Numbered from the stretch's first letter, positions 1 through 9,292 are shown. The stretch: DNA of 64,000 nucleotides from Mucilaginibacter saanensis (GCF_014200575.1 NZ_JACHBZ010000010.1:124001-188000), one strand, 5' to 3'. Numbers and translations: made by a program. Notes: generated by a model not told the origin, from the letters alone.

Positions 1-2
1 AC

Positions 3-626
<624 letters not shown>

Positions 627-635
627 GCACCCCGG

Positions 636-648
636 CCCCCTGAAGGGG
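636..648. repeat. C-rich mini-hairpin CCCCCTGAAGGGG, copy 1
   Basis: The sequence CCCC-TGAA-GGGG can fold into a 4-bp GC stem with a TGAA loop and is followed by AGTTTTTG. The same core recurs at 8641-8654 and 10489-10501, each time at the 3' end of a plus-strand gene. Here it lies about 10 bases past the pgi stop. It could be a minimal terminator or a dispersed palindromic repeat. Confidence 0.6.
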
Positions 649-668
649 AGTTTTTGATTAGCATATTT

Positions 669-706
669 AACAGAAAAGCGACTGCAACTGCAGTCGCTTT
701 TCTGTT
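669..706. terminator. Perfect 18-bp inverted repeat after pgi
   Basis: Two 18-base arms (AACAGAAAAGCGACTGCA and its exact complement) are separated by two bases, giving a long hairpin with A-rich and T-rich flanks (CGCTTTTCTGTT). It lies 43 bases after the pgi stop and is probably its intrinsic terminator. The A/T-rich outer stem would also work on the opposite strand. Confidence 0.8.
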
Positions 707-1114
707 ATGGGGTTTTTATACCTATTACCTATTTTTAGGCTAAAGCCAGATTTACATGTTGGTTATCCGTTGGCTGAAGCCAACGGCAATGAAGGAAAAT
801 TCAACTATAGTAAATTGCTTGCAAGCATATAGCAAATCACTCCCCTAAATTCCTACAAATTGAGTGAGTAAATACTATAAAAAATCATTACCGTCCCATT
901 TATGTACGGATCATTGAAGCAGTAAAACTAAACTCAACAGCGAAAGATTGGTTACAAGCACAATTTAAATTGCTCACTTATTTCCTATAAATCGGAGAAG
1001 TAAATACTATAAAACAAAAAAATCATTGCCGCCCCATTTATGGGACGGATCATTAGAGCAGATAAAGTGGCTTCAGCCAAAATAATTCATACATTTAACT
1101 AATAAGCCCTTATC
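707..1114. repeat. REP-type repeats upstream of the IS200-like transposase gene
   Basis: This 408-base gap has no gene but is structured. A perfect palindrome with arms CCGTTGGCT/AGCCAACGG sits at 767-786. Two diverged direct repeats of about 65-70 bases run roughly 860-928 and 995-1067. Both contain GTAAATACTATAAAA, then an ATCATT and a CCG(T/C)CCCATTTATG hairpin core ending ACGGATCATT. Just before the transposase gene there is a further GGCTTCAGCC core. The same palindrome types recur at about 31.4-31.5 kb. Known pattern: REP-associated tyrosine transposases are flanked by such palindromes. Confidence 0.8.
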
Positions 1115-1546
1115 ATGTCTTTCGTTAAAATCTGGATTCATTTAGTTTTCTCTACAAAAAATCGTGAGCCATGGCTCACAGAAAAACTTAGATACGATGT
1201 TCATAAACATATTGTTGAAAACTGCTTAGAAAAAGGCATATTCCTACAGGCCATTAACGGTTATACCGATCATTTGCATTGTCTGATCTCCTTGGGTAAG
1301 GATCAAAATATTGCTAAAATAGGTCAACTTATAAAAGGAGAATCTTCCTTTTGGATCAATAAAAATAAATTAACGGCCGAACAATTTAGCTGGCAGGATG
1401 ATTATTTTGCAGTGTCTGTAAGCGAATCACAAGTACAAGCAGTGGTTGCCTATATTAAAAATCAGGAAAAACATCATGCCAGCAAATCATTTCAGGATGA
1501 GGTTGATGAGTTCATGACAAGATATGGCTGGCAGGTAATTAAATAA
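1115..1546 (+). CDS. REP-associated IS200-like tyrosine (Y1/HUH) transposase
   Basis: Single-domain Y1 transposase of the IS200/IS605-related group (143 aa), which nicks and rejoins single-stranded DNA at hairpins. The HUH motif is the DHLHC segment with His53 and His55. The catalytic tyrosine is probably Tyr113 in AYIKNQ, followed by the EKHH motif usual for this family. No accessory tnpB or second transposase gene is adjacent. It is preceded by two kinds of REP palindrome that also occur far away in the window, which fits a domesticated RAYT rather than a freely moving insertion sequence. The start is the ATG at 1115; the frame looks intact and all key residues are present, so it is probably active or recently active. 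Confidence 0.9.
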   Translation: MSFVKIWIHLVFSTKNREPWLTEKLRYDVHKHIVENCLEKGIFLQAINGYTDHLHCLISLGKDQNIAKIGQLIKGESSFWINKNKLTAEQFSWQDDYFAVSVSESQVQAVVAYIKNQEKHHASKSFQDEVDEFMTRYGWQVIK

Positions 1547-1550
1547 AAAT

Positions 1551-1573
1551 GCCTCCGCGCAGTATGCAGAGGC
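1551..1573. terminator. Possible weak hairpin after the transposase gene
   Basis: GCCTC-CGC and GC-AGAGGC can pair with one mismatch around a short loop, five bases after the stop codon. There is no strong T-run on either side, so terminator function is uncertain. It could be the outer boundary palindrome of the transposase unit. Confidence 0.3.
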
Positions 1574-1630
1574 CTCCAATTATGATTATAAATTCTAATA
1601 AATTCAACATCTATACTCACAAAAACCCTC

Positions 1631-2050
1631 ATGAATTTTAAACTTATTATAGCTCTGTTATCAATAATTTCATTATCATTTTCAAATTATATGAATCATG
1701 ATGATGTAGCTAACATTTCAAAAAGTAATAAAATCGGGATTCGTTTTTTTAAAGGAAAAAAGCCCATTGTTTATTCAACCACCAATAAAACTCAGTTATC
1801 CTTTTTTAAGGATCTGATAAAAAAAGGAAAGGACACTCCTAATTTAAAATGCGACACAACCGGAGAAATAATATATTTCAAAGGCAAGCAAAGATTATTA
1901 AAGATATACTTTTCTACCAAGGAATCGGGTAGTAAACTTTCTTCCGGTGCGGCTACCTATACAATAAATAATAACACAATAACATCTCTATTAGCATATA
2001 ACACCGGGATGTTTATAGATGAAATTTTTTACCGACTAAACCGGGATTAA
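1631..2050 (+). CDS. Small secreted protein of unknown function
   Basis: I do not recognise this 139-residue protein. The N-terminus (MNFKLIIALLSIISLSFS) is a hydrophobic signal sequence. The rest is polar and lysine/threonine/asparagine-rich, with no obvious repeat, lipobox or catalytic motif, and a segment around LLKIYFSTKESGSKLSSGAATY that looks like beta strands. Codon use is noticeably more A/T-rich than the neighbouring housekeeping genes. It sits between the IS200-like gene and the convergent glutaminyl cyclase gene and meets the latter end to end with no gap (stop codons at 2048-2050 and 2051-2053). The composition and position next to a mobile gene suggest a late arrival, but this is inference. 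Confidence 0.6.
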   Translation: MNFKLIIALLSIISLSFSNYMNHDDVANISKSNKIGIRFFKGKKPIVYSTTNKTQLSFFKDLIKKGKDTPNLKCDTTGEIIYFKGKQRLLKIYFSTKESGSKLSSGAATYTINNNTITSLLAYNTGMFIDEIFYRLNRD

Positions 2051-3118
2051 TTACCTCTTCACAAACTTAACCTGGTACATTTTGGGCCATTTTTTACCGG
2101 TTACAAAAATACGTTTGGTTGGCGCATCATAAGCAATACCATTCAGTACGTTATTGCCCCAGTCGCGGTCTGCCGGTCTTTCGGTCATCGGGTAAAGATC
2201 CTTCATATTTATGCGTTGCAGTACGGCCCCTGTTTTAGGATCAATCACCAATATATCATCTGTTTGGTATACGTTGGCATAAAGTTTACCATCAATATAT
2301 TCCAGCTCATTTAAGCTATCAATCTGGCCTTTATCGTCGCAAACATCAATGTATCCTTTTTGTTGGTAGGTATCCTTATCCAAAAACCATATCCGGTTGG
2401 TACTGTCATCCATGTATAGTTTTTTCCCGTCAAAACACATCCCCCAGCCTTCAACACCTACGTTGTTGGCAAAAGTGCTGAGCAATTTAAGCGTAGCCTT
2501 ATCATATACCAGGCCTACCTTATTTTTCCAGGTAAGCTGCACTACCTTATCGCCTACTACAGAAAGTCCCTCACCAAAATATTCATCTTTTAGTTTGGTG
2601 AGCTGTATAGCCTTTCCTGTTTGCAGATTAACCTTTTGTATGGTGGAGTGGGCGGGCTCGCCGGTACTTTCAAACATCACCCCATCAATGTACTGCAAGC
2701 CTTCGGTATAGGAGCTGGTATCATGCGGAAATGTTTTTTCAACCTTGTAGGTCAGCTGCTCCGGGGCTTTAGCTGCCAGCAGCAATATATTGGTGGTTAC
2801 ATCATTACTTTTATCCCCTGCATAAACTTTGGCGGTAATTACCTTAATACCCAGCGGAATGGTGTCTGTTTTCAGGCTGATACCTGACGAATCTTTACCG
2901 ACGCCCAGTTTTAAAGCATCTAACAGGTACACTACCGAATCCACCTTGGCATCGGCAGGGAAGCTTACTTTTATTTTTACCTCATCGCCGGCCTTATAAG
3001 TAGTGCCTGCTTCGGGACTGATAGTAAAATCTGCCGAACTGTTATTTTTTGATGTAGGGTTACAGCCAAATGCCAGTAATGCACAAGCCGCAAAAAGAAC
3101 TTTAATTTTATTATTCAT
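2051..3118 (-). CDS. Glutaminyl-peptide cyclotransferase (bacterial QC type), lipoprotein
   Basis: Predicted to convert N-terminal glutamine of exported proteins to pyroglutamate. From about residue 125 onward the protein matches the bacterial/plant-type beta-propeller glutamine cyclotransferases (PF05096): YTEGLQY, FGEGLS, GWGMCFDG, LNELEYIDGKLYANVYQTD and the C-terminal NGIAYD segment. The chosen start gives a clear lipoprotein signal peptide ending LLAFGC, so the protein is probably anchored in the periplasm or outer leaflet. A longer frame reaches 3157, but those 13 codons overlap the upstream yraN gene and would spoil the signal peptide. Residues 25-115 form an Ig-like lead domain (SPEAGTTYKAGDEVKI). 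It lies 7 bases downstream of yraN and is likely in one transcript with it. Confidence 0.88.
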   Translation of the reverse strand: MNNKIKVLFAACALLAFGCNPTSKNNSSADFTISPEAGTTYKAGDEVKIKVSFPADAKVDSVVYLLDALKLGVGKDSSGISLKTDTIPLGIKVITAKVYAGDKSNDVTTNILLLAAKAPEQLTYKVEKTFPHDTSSYTEGLQYIDGVMFESTGEPAHSTIQKVNLQTGKAIQLTKLKDEYFGEGLSVVGDKVVQLTWKNKVGLVYDKATLKLLSTFANNVGVEGWGMCFDGKKLYMDDSTNRIWFLDKDTYQQKGYIDVCDDKGQIDSLNELEYIDGKLYANVYQTDDILVIDPKTGAVLQRINMKDLYPMTERPADRDWGNNVLNGIAYDAPTKRIFVTGKKWPKMYQVKFVKR

Positions 3119-3125
3119 AAGTAAG

Positions 3126-3494
3126 TCAGGTAGCCGAAGGCCAAAACGCATCTTCAATATGGTTTAGTATATAGTTTTTATTTCTGTCAAACAAAATAGC
3201 AATAATATCAAACCGCACATCGCCCTGGTGGTTCATGAGGTAAATATATTCGTCTGCGGCCTGAGCCAGTAACTTTTGTTTACGGTCATCCACAAAATCC
3301 TCAGGTTCACCAAAGCCGTTGCCGGTACGAGTTTTAACTTCGGTAAATATAATAACCTTGTCTTTATAAGCAATAAGATCAATTTCAGCTTTACCGTGTG
3401 TCCAGTTCTCATCCAGTATTTCATAACCGGAATTTTCCAGATGTGTTTTTGCTAAAGCTTCGCCGGTGCGGCCCAGTTCAAGGTGCTGAGCCAT
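3126..3494 (-). CDS. YraN/UPF0102 family nuclease-like protein
   Basis: Small (122 aa) member of the YraN family, which has a PD-(D/E)xK nuclease fold and is usually found near DNA or ribosome-related genes; its exact role is unsettled. The characteristic pattern is present: GRTGE near residue 10, a central AEIDLIA containing the catalytic Asp, then FTEVKTR with the E-x-K pair, and a C-terminal RFDIIAI. The start codon overlaps the dnaG stop by one base (TAATG), which indicates translational coupling with dnaG. Confidence 0.93.
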   Translation of the reverse strand: MAQHLELGRTGEALAKTHLENSGYEILDENWTHGKAEIDLIAYKDKVIIFTEVKTRTGNGFGEPEDFVDDRKQKLLAQAADEYIYLMNHQGDVRFDIIAILFDRNKNYILNHIEDAFWPSAT

Positions 3495-5431
3495 TATTTG
3501 ATAATTACCGATCCCAAAAAGTCGGAGATGCTTTTTTCAACTTTTTTCATGCGGATGTACTGGTTGAGCAGTATCTCCTGGTCGGCCTCTGTATCTGCCT
3601 TTTGTAGTTCGGTGCGCAGGTTATCGAGTATTTTACCCACCTTATGTTTTTTTAGATGGAAGATAGCGCCCAGGATGGTGGCCTTCATGTTAGCCGTTTC
3701 ATCGTGGATCATTATCCTATGCATTTCATACCAGTTCTCGCTCAGGGTATATTTAGTGGTAAGCAAATCTATAGTAAGATCAACGATGCCTTTATCTTTA
3801 TGATGAATAAAATGCGTTTCATCTGCCAGCACACCATTTTCCACCTCCTGCCGGTATATCTCTACAAAAAGTTTACTTGCCGCGTGCTCAAAGGTAACAT
3901 CACCTAATTCCGCTATCATGAAAGGGCCTATATAGGTGTTGGCAATACCATCCCAATCAATCATTTTATTACCATAAAGTAACAGCAACCTGATAATTTC
4001 TTTTTCCTGCGAGCTTTCGTCCTTCGCTTCTTTTATTACCTCGGGTTCATCGAAAAAGTTAGGCTCATCTGGTTGCGGCGCATATCTTGTATTTTGATTT
4101 TGCTGCTGTTGACCATCTTTTTTAGCCTTGGCCTGCCGCATTTTATTGAGCTCAGAGAGCAGCGAACGCTCATCAATCTGCAATATATAGCTGCACTCCT
4201 TGATAAAGACTGATGCCTTAATGGAGTCTGGAATTTTGGCAATGCTCTCTACAATTTCCCTGATGATCTCCGCCTTTTTTATTGGGTCGTTACCGGCATC
4301 TTTTAATAGCAGGTTTGCTTTATAAAGGATAAAGTCCTTTTTGCTTTCCTCAATATGCTTCTTAAAGGCGCTGGTACCCACACTACGCACGTACGAGTCA
4401 GGGTCATGCCCGTCAGGGAAAGAAACCACTTTTACGTTAAGCCCTTCTTCCAGGATCATGTCCAGCCCACGCAGAGAGGCTTTGATACCCGCCGCATCGC
4501 CATCATATAAAATGGTGATATTTTTGGTGAAGCGGCTAATCAGCCTGATCTGCTCGCTGGTTAATGAGGTTCCTGATGATGCCACCACGTTTTCGATACC
4601 TGCCTGATGAACAGACAGCACATCGGCATACCCCTCAACCAGGTAACAATTATCCTCTTCCCGAATAGCCTTTTTGGCAAAATATAAACCATAAAGCACA
4701 TTTGATTTATGGTAGATCTCTGATTCGGGCGAATTTACATACTTCGGTACATTCTTATCTTTTTTAAGCGTACGGCCGCCAAAAGCTATCACCCTGCCCG
4801 TAAAACTATGTATCGGGAACATAACCCGGCCACGGTACCTGTCATACAGGTTACCGTTATCGCGTTTAACAGACAAGCCGCTTTCTACCAGGAACTGCTC
4901 CTGGTAACCATCCTTTATGGCAGTACCGGTAAAGGCCTCCCATTGATCGGGCGAGTAACCCAATTCAAACTTCTTTATGGTTTCGGCACTAAAGCCGCGT
5001 TCTTTAAAATAACTAAGACCAATACTTTTACCCTCGTCGGTATCAAGCAGGGTTTCATGAAAAAATTTAGCGGCAAAGGCCGTCACGATCATCAGGCTTT
5101 CGCGGCGGAGGTCTTCTTCCTTGTTCTCGGGATGGTCAATGGTTTCTTCAACCTCTATACCGTACTTTTTAGCCAGCCATTTTAAAGCCTCCGGATAACT
5201 GAATTTTTCCAGTTCCATTAAAAAAGTAACTGCCGAACCACCCTTACCTGTAGAAAAATCTTTAAAAATGCCCTTTGCCGGTGACACCGTGAACGATGGG
5301 GTACGCTCATTGGCAAATGGCGACAAGCCCACATAGTTGGCTCCACGCTTTTTTAACTGCACAAATTCCCCTATCACCTCCACTATGTCGGTGGCTTCCA
5401 TTATACGGTCGATGGTAGATTTTATGATCAT
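3494..5431 (-). CDS. dnaG: DNA primase DnaG with degenerate zinc-binding domain
   Basis: Synthesises RNA primers at the replication fork. The N-terminal CHC2-like domain (about residues 1-95) is recognisable by GLSPFANERTPSFTVSP and GKGGSAVTF. All four canonical zinc ligands are replaced: the usual C-P-F-H reads S-P-F-A, and the later Cys-x2-Cys reads D-F-S-T. The catalytic core and TOPRIM domain are intact (LVEGYADVLSV, ILYDGDAAG, DGHDPDSY), and a C-terminal helicase-interaction region follows. I chose ATG 5431 (MIIKSTIDRIM). The frame reaches 5473, but the extra residues are encoded by an intergenic repeat. Loss of the ligands seems shared by relatives (from memory), so it is probably a lineage trait and not decay. 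Confidence 0.96.
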   Translation of the reverse strand: MIIKSTIDRIMEATDIVEVIGEFVQLKKRGANYVGLSPFANERTPSFTVSPAKGIFKDFSTGKGGSAVTFLMELEKFSYPEALKWLAKKYGIEVEETIDHPENKEEDLRRESLMIVTAFAAKFFHETLLDTDEGKSIGLSYFKERGFSAETIKKFELGYSPDQWEAFTGTAIKDGYQEQFLVESGLSVKRDNGNLYDRYRGRVMFPIHSFTGRVIAFGGRTLKKDKNVPKYVNSPESEIYHKSNVLYGLYFAKKAIREEDNCYLVEGYADVLSVHQAGIENVVASSGTSLTSEQIRLISRFTKNITILYDGDAAGIKASLRGLDMILEEGLNVKVVSFPDGHDPDSYVRSVGTSAFKKHIEESKKDFILYKANLLLKDAGNDPIKKAEIIREIVESIAKIPDSIKASVFIKECSYILQIDERSLLSELNKMRQAKAKKDGQQQQNQNTRYAPQPDEPNFFDEPEVIKEAKDESSQEKEIIRLLLLYGNKMIDWDGIANTYIGPFMIAELGDVTFEHAASKLFVEIYRQEVENGVLADETHFIHHKDKGIVDLTIDLLTTKYTLSENWYEMHRIMIHDETANMKATILGAIFHLKKHKVGKILDNLRTELQKADTEADQEILLNQYIRMKKVEKSISDFLGSVIIK

Positions 5432-5454
5432 GTGCTCAAATGCAAATGTAGGGT

Positions 5455-5560
5455 ATCGGGTATCAAGTATCAAGTAGTTGGTACCAAGTATCAGGAGTTC
5501 CTATCAAAAAAGAAATGCAGTTGTCTTGATACCTGCTACTAACTACTTGATAATAACTAA
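5455..5560. repeat. Inverted-repeat element with AAGTATCAAG/CTTGATAC arms, copy 1
   Basis: Two imperfect arms of about 26-30 bases face each other: TATCAAGTAGTTGGTACC on the left and the complement of TATCAAGTAGTTAGTAGC on the right. Read on the minus strand, the right arm matches the left part of the element at 15791-15875 over about 40 bases, including GTAGTTAGTA and GTATCAAGACAA. The element supplies the last codons and stop of the DMT transporter gene and an artificial N-terminal extension of dnaG. Confidence 0.75.
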
Positions 5561-6403
5561 CGATGGCTTTAAAAAAGTTACAGCAATACCTGCAAGCACA
5601 ATTACACTGCCAGCTATTTCATTAACCTGTAGTTTTTCGTTTAGTAAAAAAACGGCCAGTAAACCAGCAAATACTGTTTGGCTTAAAAGCGCTATAGCTA
5701 CCTTGGTTGATTCCAGGTACCTTAAGGAGTAATTGATGGTGAGCCAACCAGTTAACTGGCATATCAGTCCCATCCCCACAAAACATAGCCAAACCCGCAT
5801 TGAAAAATCAACAATGTTACCGCCCATTAGTTTATTAACAAACAGTAAAAAAACACTGGCACTCAGCATGCTGTAAAACATAAACGTAAATACATCAATA
5901 CGTGCCATAATATTTTTGGTGATCAGGATATAGGTTGCGTAAAATAAACTGGCCAGGGTAGCCAGCAGGATGCCCACGTTAAGCTCCAGGTGTAAAATGT
6001 GCTGATAACCCACCAGCACTATCATACCGGCAAGGGCAACAAGTGTACCCATCCAAAACAACATACCCGACCGCTTTCTGAGTACCAGGAAACTTAACAA
6101 ACCCACCCAAACCGGGGCCAGATTAGCTATTAGTGTTGATACGGTGGCACTGATCTTTAATAATGAAATATTCCATACGGCTACGTCTGATGCAAAAACT
6201 ATCCCCGCGGTAATGGCAATTAGAAGCTGCTTTTTTTCAATGCGGAGTTTGCTTTTTATAATACAATAAGGCAGCAGGCAAAGCCAGGCCACAAATACCC
6301 TGTAAAATGCCGAACCAATTGGCGATACCCCGGCAAGCTTTACAAATATTGGCGAAAACGATATACACAAAATACCAATAACCAGGCTTACTTTAGGATT
6401 CAT
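5543..6403 (-). CDS. EamA/DMT-family drug/metabolite transporter
   Basis: Predicted inner-membrane exporter of about 287 residues with ten hydrophobic helices in two similar halves, as in the EamA fold. The first half holds SFSPIFVKLAGVSPIGSAFYR, the usual first-repeat signature, and the second ends in GSVIVLAGIAVTFL. The substrate cannot be inferred. I chose ATG 6403 (MNPKVSL), because the 15 codons upstream have poor coding character. The last residues VIIK and the TAG stop are read from the flanking repeat element, so the C-terminus has probably been reshaped by it. The gene diverges from asnS. Confidence 0.88.
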   Translation of the reverse strand: MNPKVSLVIGILCISFSPIFVKLAGVSPIGSAFYRVFVAWLCLLPYCIIKSKLRIEKKQLLIAITAGIVFASDVAVWNISLLKISATVSTLIANLAPVWVGLLSFLVLRKRSGMLFWMGTLVALAGMIVLVGYQHILHLELNVGILLATLASLFYATYILITKNIMARIDVFTFMFYSMLSASVFLLFVNKLMGGNIVDFSMRVWLCFVGMGLICQLTGWLTINYSLRYLESTKVAIALLSQTVFAGLLAVFLLNEKLQVNEIAGSVIVLAGIAVTFLKPSLVIIK

Positions 6404-6551
6404 ACAGATGTGGTAATAAGCCGCAAACTTAAGCAAATAGGTTATCATTAGGCTGTTGGTGCTTCAAGATATGGGAATTTAACAGCGAGCCCTGCCCCGG
6501 ACCTATCATCATTAACACCAAAAATTCAAAGTACCATTACATAATTAATTG

Positions 6552-6559
6552 TATTTTTG
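6552..6559 (+). promoter_or_regulatory. Candidate -7 element (TATTTTTG) of the asnS promoter
   Basis: TATTTTTG matches the Bacteroidota TAnnTTTG element exactly and lies 24 bases before the asnS start codon. No clean TTG -33 box was seen at the preferred distance, so the assignment rests on the -7 element and position alone. Confidence 0.5.
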
Positions 6560-6582
6560 CGGCTCTAAAAAATATATATAAT

Positions 6583-8019
6583 ATGAGTCAGCGAGTAAAG
6601 ATCAAAGCATTGCTGCAGAGCCAGCAAACGGACATTGATGTAACAGTTAAAGGATGGGTACGTGCCTTCCGGTCAAATCGTTTTATTGCTTTGAATGATG
6701 GCTCAACCAATAATAACATTCAAATTGTTGTTGATTTTGAAAACACCGACCCCGCCTTATTAAAACGCATTACCGTCGGGGCTGCTGTGAGCGTGGTTGG
6801 TAAACTGATAGCTTCGGCAGGAAAAGGGCAAACGGTTGAGGTTACAGCAACTGAAATTGAAATATTGGGTGATAGCGATCCTGAAAAATATCCTATCCAG
6901 CCTAAAAAACACAGCCTGGAATTTTTAAGGGAAAATGCTCACCTGCGTTTCCGCACCAGCACATTTGGTGCAATATTCAGGGTGCGCAACAGCCTGGCAT
7001 TTGCCGTGCACCAGTTTTTTCAGGAGCGTGGCTTTGTTTACCTGCATACACCGGTCATCACACAATCTGATGCCGAGGGTGCGGGCGAAGCTTTCCACGT
7101 AACTAATTTTGACCTGAACAACATTCCAAAAACAGATACCGGCGAAGTTGACTTTAAACAAGACTTTTTTGGCACAGCCACCAACCTTACCGTTTCCGGA
7201 CAACTGGAAGGGGAACTTGGCGCTATGGCCCTGAGCGATATTTATACTTTTGGCCCTACTTTCCGCGCCGAAAACTCCAACACCACCCGCCACCTGGCCG
7301 AGTTTTGGATGATTGAGCCCGAAGTTGCCTTTAACAACCTTACCGACAACATGGACCTTGCAGAGGACATGCTGAAATATGTGATCAAATACGCGCTGGA
7401 CAAAAATGCAGACGATATTGAGTTTTTAACCCAGCGCCTGGAAGAAGAGGAAAAGCAAAAACCGCAGAACGAACGGTCAGAAATGATCCTGCTCGAAAAG
7501 CTGCAGTTTTGTTTAAATCATGATTTTGAGCGCCTTACTTATACCGAGGCTATCGATATCCTGAAAGAATCGACCCCGAACAAAAAGAAAAAGTTTGTTT
7601 ATCCTATTGAAGGCTGGGGAACCGACCTGCAATCAGAACATGAGCGTTACCTGGTGGAGAAACACTTTAAAAAACCGGTGATCCTGACTGATTATCCAAA
7701 AGAGATCAAAGCATTTTACATGCGCCAGAACGACGATGGCAAAACCGTTGGCGCTATGGATATTCTGTTTCCGGGTATTGGCGAAATTATAGGCGGATCA
7801 GCACGTGAAGAGCGTTTGGACAAACTGGAGCAACGCATGGACGAAATGGGTATCCCTAAAGATGAATTGTGGTGGTACCTGGATACCCGCCGCTTTGGCG
7901 CTTGTCCGCATGCTGGTTTTGGTTTAGGTTTTGAACGCCTGGTGCTGTTTGTAACCGGAATGGGCAACATCCGCGATGTGATCCCTTTCCCAAGGTTTCC
8001 AAAAAATGCTGAATTTTAA
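6583..8019 (+). CDS. asnS: Asparaginyl-tRNA synthetase
   Basis: Charges tRNA-Asn (class II synthetase, AspRS-like subgroup). An N-terminal OB-fold anticodon domain (about residues 1-110, [20 protein letters not shown]) is followed by the catalytic domain. Motif 1 lies around [12 protein letters not shown]. Motif 2 is [21 protein letters not shown], with the NTTRHL that marks AsnRS. Motif 3 is [15 protein letters not shown]. The length of 478 residues is normal and the C-terminus [11 protein letters not shown] is the family ending. It is a single gene with its own likely promoter, divergent from the DMT transporter gene. Confidence 0.98.
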   Translation: MSQRVKIKALLQSQQTDIDVTVKGWVRAFRSNRFIALNDGSTNNNIQIVVDFENTDPALLKRITVGAAVSVVGKLIASAGKGQTVEVTATEIEILGDSDPEKYPIQPKKHSLEFLRENAHLRFRTSTFGAIFRVRNSLAFAVHQFFQERGFVYLHTPVITQSDAEGAGEAFHVTNFDLNNIPKTDTGEVDFKQDFFGTATNLTVSGQLEGELGAMALSDIYTFGPTFRAENSNTTRHLAEFWMIEPEVAFNNLTDNMDLAEDMLKYVIKYALDKNADDIEFLTQRLEEEEKQKPQNERSEMILLEKLQFCLNHDFERLTYTEAIDILKESTPNKKKKFVYPIEGWGTDLQSEHERYLVEKHFKKPVILTDYPKEIKAFYMRQNDDGKTVGAMDILFPGIGEIIGGSAREERLDKLEQRMDEMGIPKDELWWYLDTRRFGACPHAGFGLGFERLVLFVTGMGNIRDVIPFPRFPKNAEF

Positions 8020-8079
8020 CCGTTGATCCTTTTTGATGCGGTTGCATCGATGATTATCTTCAAAGCTTTCTAACCAACT

Positions 8080-8163
8080 TGTCATTGCGAGCGATAGCGT
8101 GGCAATCTCATCATACAGGTACGTTACCTACTCCGTGAGATTGCTTCGTCCCTCGCAATGACA
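8080..8163. repeat. Dispersed palindromic repeat GTCATTGCGAG...CTCGCAATGAC
   Basis: Two arms of about 28 bases (TGTCATTGCGAG, then GCAATCTCA) are inverted around a short spacer in the gap between asnS and the SRPBCC gene. The arms differ at a few bases. This type of palindrome is common in Bacteroidota intergenic DNA. It could act as a transcript-stabilising stem or a terminator for asnS, but there is no T-run. Confidence 0.75.
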
Positions 8164-8196
8164 TAGTTGGCAAAGTAACAGCAATTAACAAGCTTT

Positions 8197-8670
8197 ATGC
8201 CTCTGATTGAATTAGCTACACACATCAATGCCCCGATAGCCAAATGTTTTGACCTGGCACGGAGCATTGATGTGCATGTGGAATCAACCCGGCATACCGG
8301 TGAAACAGCTATAGCCGGCCGCACCAGCGGCCTCATTGAACTGGGTGAATCCGTTACCTGGCGGGCTAAGCATTTCGGCATCTGGCAAACCCTGACCTCT
8401 AAAATCACGGAGATGGAGCGCCCCAACTTTTTTACCGACGAAATGGTCAAAGGGGCCTTTAAAAACTTCAGGCACGAGCATTATTTTTACCCTGTACATC
8501 ATCAAACGCTGATGAAAGACATCTTCAGGTATGAATCACCGGTGGGCACCTTATTTGATCTTGTTTTTTTGCAGGACTATATGCGCCATCTTTTAGAGAA
8601 GCGCAACCTGGTAATCAAAGAAATAGCCGAGGCCGCCCAGCCCCCTGAAGGGGGAGCCAAAGACGCTTGA
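8197..8670 (+). CDS. SRPBCC-fold (START-like) ligand-binding protein
   Basis: Small cytosolic protein (157 aa) resembling the SRPBCC cyclase/dehydrase family: the N-terminal IELATHINAPIAKCFDLARSID segment is the usual first strand and helix, followed by SVTWRAKHFG, FFTDEMVKGAFKNFRHEHYF and GTLFDLVFLQDYM. The ligand is unknown. The last dozen residues (AQPPEGGAKDA) are encoded by a GC-rich palindrome that recurs elsewhere in the window outside genes. The natural C-terminus was therefore probably shorter, and the repeat inserted at or just before the old stop. It lies 29 bases before the hydrolase gene, and the two may share a transcript. Confidence 0.82.
   Translation: MPLIELATHINAPIAKCFDLARSIDVHVESTRHTGETAIAGRTSGLIELGESVTWRAKHFGIWQTLTSKITEMERPNFFTDEMVKGAFKNFRHEHYFYPVHHQTLMKDIFRYESPVGTLFDLVFLQDYMRHLLEKRNLVIKEIAEAAQPPEGGAKDA
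8641..8654. repeat. C-rich mini-hairpin, copy 2, inside the end of a reading frame
   Basis: CCCCCTGAAGGGGG is the same core as at 636-648 and 10489-10501. Here it is translated as part of the C-terminal tail (PPEGG) of the SRPBCC protein, while in copy 3 the TGA in the loop is used as the stop codon. Confidence 0.65.
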
Positions 8671-8699
8671 TAATAATACTTAATTAGCACGACTATAAA

Positions 8700-9236
8700 A
8701 TGACTTTTAACGCTACCATTCTTATTCATCCGGGTTTAGGTAATTCAGGTGCGGCGCACTGGCAATCATTATGGGAAAAGCAGTTTAGCTTTACCCGCGT
8801 TGAGCAACAGGACTGGGAAACACCTGTTTGTGCCGATTGGATAGCTACATTAAATGATTACGTAAGTCGTCACAACCCCGATAACATCATACTGGTTGGC
8901 CACAGCCTGGCCTGTACTGCCATAGCTTACTGGGCGCAAAAATATAATGTGCGCATTAAGGGCGCCTTACTGGTTGCCCCCAGCGATACCGAAGCAGATA
9001 CCTACCCCACCGGTACTACCGGCTTTACACCTGTGCCTGTAATAAAACTTCCTTTTAAAAGCATAGTGGTAACCAGCAGCAATGACTATTATGTAACCGA
9101 AGCCCGCGCCCGCTTATTTGCCGAGGCCTGGGGCAGCGAATTGGTAAGCATTGGCGATGCCGGCCATATCAATCTGGCATCGGGATTTGGGGAATGGCCA
9201 CAAGGGCTGGAATTATTGAAGCAACTGGATAATTGA
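8700..9236 (+). CDS. RBBP9/YdeN-family serine hydrolase
   Basis: Alpha/beta hydrolase of the short RBBP9/YdeN type (178 aa), predicted cytosolic with unknown substrate. The N-terminal HPGLGNSGAAHWQSLWE is the family signature. The nucleophile is Ser69 in GHSLA. The acid is probably Asp129 in SSNDYYV, and the histidine is His156 in GDAGHINLASGFGEWP, a highly characteristic C-terminal motif. All triad residues are present, so it should be active. It follows the SRPBCC gene on the same strand and is followed by a palindromic repeat. Confidence 0.92.
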   Translation: MTFNATILIHPGLGNSGAAHWQSLWEKQFSFTRVEQQDWETPVCADWIATLNDYVSRHNPDNIILVGHSLACTAIAYWAQKYNVRIKGALLVAPSDTEADTYPTGTTGFTPVPVIKLPFKSIVVTSSNDYYVTEARARLFAEAWGSELVSIGDAGHINLASGFGEWPQGLELLKQLDN

Positions 9237-9292
9237 TATATTTAGCCGTTACAAAATCCGCTCGTCATTGTGAGGCAAGGGAAATCTTTAAC

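Noticed and set aside
3119..3157. Longer start for the glutaminyl cyclase gene
   Set aside because: It would overlap yraN and place 13 residues before an otherwise ideal lipoprotein signal peptide.
5432..5473. Longer dnaG start adding 14 residues
   Set aside because: The extra codons are encoded by a repeat element, and the family N-terminus begins at MIIKSTIDRIM.
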